Notes under the pieces: generated by a model
Database searches by the model: none
The model's input: only the letters and a program-made list of their open reading frames with translations
What the model was told of the DNA's origin: nothing
Made by a program: the position numbers and the translations under genes
Assembly (NCBI GenBank): GCA_964400725.1
Contig: CAYNVS010000061.1
Span: 1-13,748 of the forward strand
Origin: CAYNVS01 sp964400725
GTDB taxonomy: Bacteria > Myxococcota_A > SURF-8 > CAYNVS01
Length of the DNA stretch: 13,748 bases
Direction: 5' to 3'
Shown: in pieces, positions 7,565 to 13,748 of the stretch
Layout of the letters: each line of letters begins with the position of its first letter
How positions within the stretch are numbered: the stretch's first letter is position 1

Positions 7565-7610
7565 AAAAAAAATGCGCCCCCGCTCTTTAGCGAAGGCGCG
7601 TTCGCATTTC
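7565..7610. terminator. Bidirectional rho-independent terminator between convergent genes
   Basis: GCGCC (7574-7578) pairs with GGCGC (7595-7599), and an inner GCT/AGC pairing closes a short loop. On the minus strand the hairpin is followed by eight consecutive T and then an AT-rich tract, a strong terminator for the lipoprotein gene ending at 7631. On the plus strand it is followed by a weaker T-rich stretch (ATTTCTATTT), so it probably also ends the five-gene run, whose last stop is at 7527-7529. An alternative outer stem pairs AAATGCG with CGCATTT. Confidence 0.8.
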
Positions 7611-7630
7611 TATTTCCCTCCGTTAAGTCG

Positions 7631-10600
7631 TCATTTGCAGCCGCAGGATATTGCAAGCTGATAATCTCCCGAATAGCCCTCGAAGCCGTCAACGGCTATG
7701 TAGTATGTTACGCCCTGCCCCGCTTGGAAAGTCGCGGAGTTTTCGCCGTACGCGACGCACGACGACGCTTTGCATTCCGCCTTGGCTACGAACAGGTTCA
7801 ACAAGCCGCGTCCTTCCAATGGAGTATTGACCGTAGCGGTAACTACGCCTGTGCAATAGGAAGTAAAGGAGTAAATTTTTTCTCCGCCCGACATCAACCA
7901 GTCCGGGCAGCTTCCGCCCCAGAAGGTTACTTGATTGGCTGCGTTTTTCGTGCTCCCCTGCGCCGAGTCGCCGCAGCTAAGCGACGAATCGTTTGAATGG
8001 CACGTCGCGTTTGCGCACAAGTCGTAGCCGTCGCAGTTCTCGTCTTTGCCGTTGCACTCTATTTCAGGCGCGCCGGTATAAACCGAACCGTCGTCGTCGT
8101 TGCAGTCGTCGCCCGAAGGGCACTTAGTTTCGTCGTAACCGTAATGCTTGTCGTCGTCATTATCCTTGCAGTCGTAACAAGCGCAGTTTACGGTCAAATC
8201 GAATTCGCCCGAATGCCTGTTGTAACCGTCCACTACTACGTAATAATCGGTCGCGGCTTTCGCGTTTACAGACGCTTCAAACCATCCGCTCGCCGCGCAT
8301 TTATCGGCTTGGCATTTGTCTTCCAGTATGTATAGACCCAAATAGTCGTCGGTCGCATTGGCCATTTTAGCGGTTATTTTTCCGACGCATCCCGGCGCAA
8401 TTTTGTAAACGGCTTCGCCGGCGGTCTCGGCGTAATAATTGTTGCAGGATCCTCCGTAAAATGCTATCGCGTCTTTGATTCCGACGTTAGAGCCGTGAAC
8501 GGTCTCGCCGCAGTTTAAAGAAACCGAAGAAAGGCACGCCGCCGTTGGGCAGTCGTCGTAGCCGTCGCAGTTTTCGTCTATTCTGTTGCACTGAATATCC
8601 GTCGCTTTCGGATGCGCGTCTTTATTGTCGTCGTCGCAGTCGGTTCCCTGCGGGCAGTTTACCGGATCGTAACCCATATATGTATCGTTGTCGAGGTCTT
8701 TGCACTGCGAGCAGAAGCACGAAGTTTTGACCGTAAAGGCGCCTTCGGCTCCGTCCATGCCGTCAACTACGAGATAGTAATCGCTTCCTTTCGCCGCAAT
8801 CCAGTTGACGCGGTTGTCGCCTTGCGCCCACGCGTAATCAATAAGCGAGCTTGGCTTGCAATGCGTCCCCGACGCTCTAACTATCGCCAGAGTCAGGTTT
8901 GCGTCGGATTCAATCGAGGCCGAGATTTCGCCGTCGCATTCGGCCGTATATTTATACGATAATTCGCCGCCGGTTCTGTCTTGAATCGTGTAGCTGGAGT
9001 TGTAGTAATATTCTATTTTGTTCTGCGCGCCGCGGGTGTCTCCTTTTAAAATTTGGCCGCACGCGGACAAAACGGAGGCGGTGTCGCAGTAATTCAGGCA
9101 TCCGAAATTGGCGTAGCAGGCTATTTCGCAAGTCTGCTGATATACCTGATGTCCGCACCCGTCCGTCTTCGTAAATTTTCCGCCGGCGCAGGCTCCGCTG
9201 GTTTCAGGCATGCAGTAATACGGACCGTCGTTCCAGCTCGCGCACGTCAAGTCCCATGTCTGGCCGGAGGGCGCGCTGGGGCAATCCCCGGAATCGCCGC
9301 AGCCTACCATTACGCAGAAGCCGTATTCCTCATAGCCGGGGTGCCGCTTGCACTCAAACCCTTTTGCGCAATGGCCAAAGACGCACGGCTCGCATTGTTT
9401 TGCATTGACGCAGTTGTCTCCGCCGGAGCAGTCTTCGTCCACGAGGTTGCACCGAATATCCGACGCGCCGGGGTTAATCAATTTTTTAGAGTCGTCGCAG
9501 TCCGTTCCCGAAGGGCAGGTTGCAGCGTCGTATCCAAAGTAGCCGTCGCCGTCTTCGTCCAAGCAGCCGGTATCGCAGCTTAACTTTTCAGCGTTGCACG
9601 ATTCGCCGGCGGCGCATTCCTTAACAAGGTAATTTTGTCCGCAGGAGTTGGAAGCGTAAAGTTTTGAACCGACGCAGGAGCCGCCGACGACCGGAACGCA
9701 TTTAAATTCGGCGGGAGCGATTTCCTTGCAGTCGGAATTGACGGGACATTTGCCGTCGATGGAGCAGTCGGCGACGCACGCCCTAATCGGCTGAGGCTCG
9801 GACGATTCAAACTCAAGGCACTTCCCCGCGCCCGCGCAGTCAAAGTCGCGGACGCACGCTCCGCAGTGGGGTTGAGCGGTAGTTCCGCAATAGCGTTCCA
9901 ACGTCAGGCCGAAGCGTCCCGTATCGTCGAAATTTTCGCCGTCCACAACAATGTAATAGTCGGTTCCCTGCGCGATTGGGAAGTCTATTGACGTTTGAAG
10001 GCCGCTTGTCGCGCTCGCCTCTAAGCACTTAGAGCTGTTGCAAGCGCCTTTAAGGACGACGGCGTGAAGGTAGGCGGAGCTCATATTGTCAAGTTTGACG
10101 ACCGCGTTTCCGCTGCAGTCGGCTTTAAATTTATAAACGACTTCGCTTCCTTCGAGACCGTTTATACATCCGTAGTTCGAGATGATTTTCTCTCCCGTTC
10201 CTGTGTGTCCGACGACCGTTTCGCCTGCGTTTATTGTTTTCGCGTCCTGCGCGCAGTCCTTCTTGCAGACTTTAGCGTTCTCGTCGCACAGCCCCGCGCC
10301 GCACGTATAAGTCGTAGAGTTATAGCCGCACGTATTTCCGATTGTAAGAGAAGAACCGGAGCTGTCGCATTTATAAGTTTTATCTGGAATGCAAACCGCC
10401 GATCCGTAATCGCCCACGCAGGTCGATCCGGTAGGACATTTTCTATCCGCCGAGCAATCTCTCATGCAGTAAAACATAAAGTTTGATTCGTTATACATGT
10501 AAGGCAGGCAATAGTAGCCTTCCGCGCATTCCCCAAAGCAAACTTTGCACTGGGTTCCTTCGGCATAGCAGTCGTCGAAGCCGTCGCAGTCTTGATCGAT

Positions 10601-12127
10601 TCCGTCGCATTTTATCTCCTCGGCTCCGGGTTTAACGTCGCTTCTCGAATCGTTGCAGTCCTTTCCCATCGGGCAGCTTACGGGGTCGTAGCCGTAGAAG
10701 GTATCGCGGTCGTCGTCCACGCACGCCAAATGCGAGCAGAAATCGCCGAGACTGCAATCGTTATCTTTGCCGTCGCAGGCGACTTCAACCGCGCCGGGAT
10801 TAATTGTTTTATCGAGGTCGTTGCAGTCGTTCCCCGCCGGGCAAGCCAGCGCGTCTTTTTCGTAATACCCGTCTTCGTCCTTATCGACGCACGCCGAGCA
10901 TTTGACCGTCAATTTTAAAGAGAAAAGCGCGTCTATCGGCTTGGCAGAGTCGATTACAAAGTAATATTTAGACCCTTTGGTTACGTCAAATTCTACCCAT
11001 TCCGTCGATCCTCCCAGCCTGCTTTGGGTAAGGCAGTCGTCCGCTCCGCAGCCTTTCAAAACGAACAGGTCGAGGTCCGCGTCTTCCGACGCTGTAAGTT
11101 CCGCTTGAGCCTTGCCGTCGCATTCCGCGAAATAGTAAAAAATCGACTCGGAACCGCTTGCGCTCGTAGAAGGCTCGCACGAATAACCGTCAAGCAAATT
11201 AGCTCCGTCCGCTTTGGTCTGCCCAGGTTTCGTTTCGCCCGAAGCGATAATCGTCGCGGGAAGGCAGAAAAGGGCAGTTCTCAGCGAATACATAATTCCT
11301 TGATCGTCAGATTGGCCGAAAACCCATACAACATATTGTCCGCTCTTCTCCGTTTTATGCCAAATCCTAATGCCGTACTGCGTCTGCGACGCTTCCGCCG
11401 CTATCTTCGCGCCATCCGTCGGATCTATGTAATAAAGTTTCGCTTCGAGACCGCCCTCTCCGAGATGTTGTTGAATATCAATCTGAATGTTAAAACCGTT
11501 TTCAGCCTCGAATTTGTAGTAATCGTCCGCGCCCGGGCAAAGCGTTAAAGCGGAGATTGTTCCTTCCGAAATCTGCGCAGCGGTTTCAATCGAATCGTTA
11601 GTCTCGAAAGAATCGTCCTTACAAAGCGGAGCTTCTTCTTCGCTCTCGCTCTCGGCTTCCTGCGCTTCTTCTTCCGGGTCGTCTTCGGATTGAATCTCCT
11701 CGGCGGGCTCGGCGTCGTCTTCTACCGTAGTTTCTTCCAGCGCTTCGGCAGTCTCTTCAACGGTCTCTGCGTCGTCTTCGGTCGTTTCATCGGCTTCCTC
11801 GGCAGGTTCGTCCGTTTCTTCGACTAAACTTTCTTCGGTCTCTGCCGTTTCATCGGTTTCCTCGGCAGGCTCGTCCGTTTCTTCGACTAAACTCTCTTCG
11901 AGCTCCGTCGTTTCCTCAAGCATATCAATAGTTTCATCGGTCTCGGTCGTCTCGTCTCCGTCGGTCGTTTCTACCGACTCAACAAAATCGACGTCGTGAT
12001 CGCCTTTGTTTTTCGAGCTGCCGCCACCGCAGGCGTAAAAAGAAATTGAGAATAACAACGCAAGAACCAGCATAATTAGTATCGACTTAGGCTTTTTCCA
12101 TGCCATAACATTTACAATATTCGACAT
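7631..12127 (-). CDS. Giant modular lipoprotein with MopE-like metal-binding units and PPC-like domains
   Basis: The 1498-residue product has a signal peptide ending in a lipobox (FYAC, Cys33), so it should be lipid-anchored and exported. A Glu/Asp/Thr-rich stalk (about 41-168) follows. The rest alternates three module types. Six PPC-like beta domains lie at about 169-288, 289-411, 626-747, 1020-1141, 1194-1319 and 1372-1498. Five MopE-like units (413-464, 469-520, 855-906, 1142-1193, 1320-1371) each contain Asp-rich loops, a CP-x-G-x-DC-[ND]-D core and a C-terminal C-[DN]-x-x-D-x-[DN]-C motif. Three cysteine-rich modules lie at about 521-625, 748-854 and 907-1019. MopE-type units are predicted to bind metal, and the Asp loops suggest Ca2+. 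The many cysteines imply disulfides. No catalytic residues were recognised, so a surface or adhesive role is inferred. The start is firm: AGGAGG (12139-12134) lies 6 bases before the ATG. It stands alone between a terminator and a divergent promoter region. Confidence 0.88.
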   Translation of the reverse strand: MSNIVNVMAWKKPKSILIMLVLALLFSISFYACGGGSSKNKGDHDVDFVESVETTDGDETTETDETIDMLEETTELEESLVEETDEPAEETDETAETEESLVEETDEPAEEADETTEDDAETVEETAEALEETTVEDDAEPAEEIQSEDDPEEEAQEAESESEEEAPLCKDDSFETNDSIETAAQISEGTISALTLCPGADDYYKFEAENGFNIQIDIQQHLGEGGLEAKLYYIDPTDGAKIAAEASQTQYGIRIWHKTEKSGQYVVWVFGQSDDQGIMYSLRTALFCLPATIIASGETKPGQTKADGANLLDGYSCEPSTSASGSESIFYYFAECDGKAQAELTASEDADLDLFVLKGCGADDCLTQSRLGGSTEWVEFDVTKGSKYYFVIDSAKPIDALFSLKLTVKCSACVDKDEDGYYEKDALACPAGNDCNDLDKTINPGAVEVACDGKDNDCSLGDFCSHLACVDDDRDTFYGYDPVSCPMGKDCNDSRSDVKPGAEEIKCDGIDQDCDGFDDCYAEGTQCKVCFGECAEGYYCLPYMYNESNFMFYCMRDCSADRKCPTGSTCVGDYGSAVCIPDKTYKCDSSGSSLTIGNTCGYNSTTYTCGAGLCDENAKVCKKDCAQDAKTINAGETVVGHTGTGEKIISNYGCINGLEGSEVVYKFKADCSGNAVVKLDNMSSAYLHAVVLKGACNSSKCLEASATSGLQTSIDFPIAQGTDYYIVVDGENFDDTGRFGLTLERYCGTTAQPHCGACVRDFDCAGAGKCLEFESSEPQPIRACVADCSIDGKCPVNSDCKEIAPAEFKCVPVVGGSCVGSKLYASNSCGQNYLVKECAAGESCNAEKLSCDTGCLDEDGDGYFGYDAATCPSGTDCDDSKKLINPGASDIRCNLVDEDCSGGDNCVNAKQCEPCVFGHCAKGFECKRHPGYEEYGFCVMVGCGDSGDCPSAPSGQTWDLTCASWNDGPYYCMPETSGACAGGKFTKTDGCGHQVYQQTCEIACYANFGCLNYCDTASVLSACGQILKGDTRGAQNKIEYYYNSSYTIQDRTGGELSYKYTAECDGEISASIESDANLTLAIVRASGTHCKPSSLIDYAWAQGDNRVNWIAAKGSDYYLVVDGMDGAEGAFTVKTSCFCSQCKDLDNDTYMGYDPVNCPQGTDCDDDNKDAHPKATDIQCNRIDENCDGYDDCPTAACLSSVSLNCGETVHGSNVGIKDAIAFYGGSCNNYYAETAGEAVYKIAPGCVGKITAKMANATDDYLGLYILEDKCQADKCAASGWFEASVNAKAATDYYVVVDGYNRHSGEFDLTVNCACYDCKDNDDDKHYGYDETKCPSGDDCNDDDGSVYTGAPEIECNGKDENCDGYDLCANATCHSNDSSLSCGDSAQGSTKNAANQVTFWGGSCPDWLMSGGEKIYSFTSYCTGVVTATVNTPLEGRGLLNLFVAKAECKASSCVAYGENSATFQAGQGVTYYIAVDGFEGYSGDYQLAISCGCK
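8015..10891 (-). repeat. Five dispersed 156-bp MopE-like repeat units inside the lipoprotein gene
   Basis: The units occupy 10891-10736, 10723-10568, 9565-9410, 8704-8549 and 8170-8015, and each encodes exactly 52 residues from the first to the last cysteine. Units 1 and 2 are almost contiguous, with 12 bp between them; the others are separated by cysteine-rich or PPC-like modules. Shared features are an opening C-x-D-x-D-x-D stretch, a central CP-x-G-x-DC, and a closing C-[DN]-x-x-D-x-[DN]-C. Unit 3 has CNLVDEDCSGGD and unit 1 CDGKDNDCSLGD in place of the usual CDG..DCDG, so the last loop is degenerate in those two. Confidence 0.85.
11784..11909 (-). repeat. 63-bp tandem duplication in the acidic stalk
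   Basis: Two near-identical 63-bp copies begin at 11784 and 11847. Each encodes a 21-residue unit containing ESLVEETDEPAEE, with a Thr/Ala difference just after it. The surrounding stalk consists of looser Glu/Asp/Thr repeats. The copies differ by few bases over their best-matching stretch, so the duplication looks recent compared with the rest of the stalk. The period is a multiple of three, so the reading frame is kept. Confidence 0.8.
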
Positions 12128-12133
12128 TTTTAA

Positions 12134-12139
12134 CCTCCT
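12134..12139 (-). promoter_or_regulatory. Consensus Shine-Dalgarno of the lipoprotein gene
   Basis: On the minus strand AGGAGG is followed by six bases (TTAAAA) and the ATG at 12127-12125. This decides the start over the in-frame ATG seven codons downstream, which has no comparable site. Confidence 0.85.
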
Positions 12140-12240
12140 GCCTGTTAATCTTCTACCGCTATATTTTTATCATCTTTTACAAATTTAAAAAAAAGCCGTG
12201 ATAATTGCAAATTAAAATTCCAATTTCTACTTATCAGAGT

Positions 12241-12264
12241 TAAATAGCTAAATAGCTAAATATA
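12241..12264. repeat. 8-bp tandem repeat (TAAATAGC)
   Basis: Two perfect TAAATAGC copies (12241-12248, 12249-12256) are followed by a third partial copy, TAAATATA (12257-12264). The array lies about mid-way between the divergent starts. It may be a slippage-prone tract or a set of protein-binding half-sites; the sequence alone cannot tell which. Confidence 0.7.
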
Positions 12265-12298
12265 TACAAAAGAAAAATATTTGCCCGTCGCGATTTTA

Positions 12299-12311
12299 TT
12301 ATGTAACATAA
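12299..12311. promoter_or_regulatory. Palindrome over a candidate -10 box (possible operator)
   Basis: TTATGT and ACATAA form perfect 6-bp inverted arms around a single central base. The site overlaps the candidate -10 box TAACAT (12304-12309) of the rightward gene, a position typical for a repressor operator. The regulator is unknown. Short AT-rich palindromes occur by chance in such DNA, so confidence is modest. Confidence 0.4.
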
Positions 12312-12346
12312 CCGCGTTCTTTTAACCGCTTTTACAAGGCAGCTTT

Positions 12347-13748
12347 ATGGAATCTCAAAACGGAGCGTTGAAGCCGGGTCGCGGAGTTTACGCGGGGTTG
12401 TCGCTTATCGCATTGTCCACAATGGCTCTGGAAATAATGCTGACCCGCATATTTTCCGTAACCATGTGGTATCATTTCGCTTTTTTAGCCATTTCCGTTG
12501 CGATGTTCGGCATGAGCGCGGGAGCCGTAGTAGTTTACGTAAAAGATTCTTTATTTGCCCAACCGCATTTAAACCGCAGACTTTCTTCCGTAAGCGCGGC
12601 GTTCGGCGCAAGCGTTCCGCTGGCGCTTATTCTTCACCTATACATCCCGTTCATGCCCATAGGGACGGAAGTAGGCGTATTGTCGGTAATATTCACTTAC
12701 ATAATATTAATAATTCCGTTCACACTCTCCGGAATCGTAGTTTCGGCCGTGCTGTCTAAATACAGCGTCGCGGCCGGCAAATTGTACTTCGCGGATCTGG
12801 TCGGAGCCGCGATAGGCTGCATGGCCGTTTTCGCCCTTATGAACGCGCTCGACGGCCCCAACGCGGTAATTTTCCTCGGTCTCCTTGCCCTTGCCGCTTC
12901 GCTGGCGTTTTTATCCGACGAACCGGACGACGCTCAGACCAAGGTTCAGCGCACCCGCGTTTACGCCGGACTTTTCATCGTAGGCCTGTTGCTTCTGACT
13001 AACGTCGCATGGGGTTATATAGGCATTTATTGGACTAAAAACGCCGTCGGCCTGCCGCTGCCCGAAAATAATAAAACAATCGCGCTTGAACGCTGGAACC
13101 CGATGAGCCGCATTACCGTCGATTCGGACGGCGCGCGAGTGCCGGTAGGCTGGGGAATGAGCGAGCGCTGGTTTAAAAATCCCGTTACGGTTCCGTCAAG
13201 GGTAATGCTTATAGACAACGCCGCCGGAACCGTCCTTCTCAACTTTGACGGCGACCTTTCCAAGCTCGAATTTCTCAAGGACGATATATCCGCGCTGGCC
13301 TATCATCAGATGCCGCTGGGCGGAAAAGCCGCGGTTATAGGCGTAGGCGGAGGCCGCGACATTATGACCGCGCTGGTCTTCGGCGCCGGCTCGGCGCTGG
13401 GCATCGAAATAAACCCGGCGATTTTAAAAATAACTAACGGCGATTTCGGCGCCTTCACCGGACATTTGGATAAAAATCCCAAAGTTCGCTTCGTCAACGA
13501 AGAGGCGCGAAGCTACCTCGCCGGAGTCAACGAAAAATTCGACGTCGTTCAAGCATCGCTAATCGACAGCTGGGCGGCGACCGCATCCGGAGCCTTCGTT
13601 CTTACCGAGTCCGGCCTTTATACAGTAGAGGGTTGGAAGACGTTTATCGGCAGACTTACGGACGAAGGCGTCGTAACCTTCAGTCGTTGGTGGGTCGGCG
13701 CGCAGCCGGGCGCGGACGGCGGGGTCGCCCGCTCCCCCCGAGAGCTGC
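12347..13748 (+). CDS. Membrane protein fused to a spermidine-synthase-like SAM domain (3' end missing)
   Basis: The ATG at 12347 opens a frame that stays open for 467 codons to the window edge. The N-terminal half has about seven hydrophobic helices (roughly 13-36, 41-65, 80-100, 108-136, 146-165, 171-189, 206-223), including a LTRIFSVTMWYHFAFLAIS-type segment seen in membrane-bound spermidine-synthase-like proteins. The C-terminal half has a Rossmann SAM-binding domain: motif I VIGVGGGRD (330-338), then an acidic residue at the end of strand 2 in LGIEINP (Glu354). The family resembles polyamine aminopropyltransferases, but many members lack a proven reaction, so aminopropyl or methyl transfer at the membrane is inferred. 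A weak AAGG site (12336-12339) precedes the start. It is divergent from the lipoprotein gene and may share regulation with it. The last 49 bases (13700-13748) are unusually GC-rich and the protein similarity to the family fades there. Confidence 0.82.
   Translation, partial: MESQNGALKPGRGVYAGLSLIALSTMALEIMLTRIFSVTMWYHFAFLAISVAMFGMSAGAVVVYVKDSLFAQPHLNRRLSSVSAAFGASVPLALILHLYIPFMPIGTEVGVLSVIFTYIILIIPFTLSGIVVSAVLSKYSVAAGKLYFADLVGAAIGCMAVFALMNALDGPNAVIFLGLLALAASLAFLSDEPDDAQTKVQRTRVYAGLFIVGLLLLTNVAWGYIGIYWTKNAVGLPLPENNKTIALERWNPMSRITVDSDGARVPVGWGMSERWFKNPVTVPSRVMLIDNAAGTVLLNFDGDLSKLEFLKDDISALAYHQMPLGGKAAVIGVGGGRDIMTALVFGAGSALGIEINPAILKITNGDFGAFTGHLDKNPKVRFVNEEARSYLAGVNEKFDVVQASLIDSWAATASGAFVLTESGLYTVEGWKTFIGRLTDEGVVTFSRWWVGAQPGADGGVARSPREL

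Larger units (their letters stand above)
12128..12346. promoter_or_regulatory. AT-rich divergent intergenic region
   Basis: This 219-bp gap separates the divergent lipoprotein and spermidine-synthase-like genes and must hold both promoters. It is strikingly AT-rich relative to the flanking genes. For the rightward gene the best candidate is TTGCCC (12281-12286), a 17-bp spacer and TAACAT (12304-12309), each matching consensus at 4 of 6 bases. For the leftward gene TTGCAA with TAAATT 17 bp downstream is possible but weak. It also contains a TAATT/AATTA inverted repeat at 12202-12214. No small gene was found in it. Confidence 0.5.

Noticed and set aside
7208..7996. Plus-strand 262-codon open frame overlapping the cyclase end, the terminator and the lipoprotein end
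   Set aside because: It has no family features, a basic and Arg/His/Ser-rich composition, and it crosses two well-supported genes plus a terminator. It is a frame shadow.
8899..11548. Several plus-strand open frames of 90-176 codons antisense to the lipoprotein gene
   Set aside because: They arise because the Asp/Cys/Gly-rich repeats read in antisense as Val/Ala/Arg-rich frames without stops. None has a ribosome site, a motif or consistent boundaries.

Overview
The window reads as a chromosomal segment from an uncultured Gram-negative bacterium. An ExbD/TolR-type protein, a ClpA-type unfoldase, a lipoprotein with a lipobox and a PEGA/Sel1 protein all fit a two-membrane cell. The large lipoprotein combines an acidic stalk, MopE-like metal-binding units and pre-peptidase C-terminal (PPC)-like domains. 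That combination is typical of Myxococcota/Bradymonadota and related former Deltaproteobacteria, so such a lineage is my best guess. It is an inference from domain style only. No rRNA, tRNA, CRISPR array or phage genes were seen.

Layout. The left edge (1-45) holds what looks like the promoter, ribosome site and first two codons of a leftward gene. It abuts a 5'-truncated transposase remnant (about 104-388). A near-consensus sigma70 promoter (441-469) sits immediately before a co-directional run of five genes with 21-53 bp gaps (478-7529). These are a polytopic GT-C-like membrane protein, a membrane-anchored PEGA plus cysteine-rich Sel1-repeat protein, a ClpA-type double AAA+ unfoldase, an ExbD/TolR-family protein without an ExbB/TolQ partner, and a PAS-linked class III nucleotide cyclase. 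A hairpin at about 7565-7610 closes this run and also the convergent gene beyond it.

On the minus strand, 7631-12127 encodes a 1498-residue lipoprotein. It has a lipobox cysteine at 33, an acidic stalk carrying a 63-bp tandem duplication, six PPC-like domains, five metal-binding units of exactly 52 residues each and three cysteine-rich modules. An AT-rich divergent intergenic region (12128-12346) contains a palindrome over a candidate -10 box and an 8-bp tandem repeat. It separates the lipoprotein from a rightward gene (12347 to the window end, incomplete) for a seven-helix membrane protein fused to a spermidine-synthase/SAM-methyltransferase-like domain.

How they may work together. The five-gene run mixes envelope functions (membrane glycosyltransferase-like protein, periplasmic repeat protein, ExbD-like protein) with cytosolic protein quality control and cyclic-nucleotide signalling. 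Close spacing suggests co-transcription, but no shared pathway can be read from sequence alone. The lipoprotein and the spermidine-synthase-like protein are separate transcription units with a shared upstream region.
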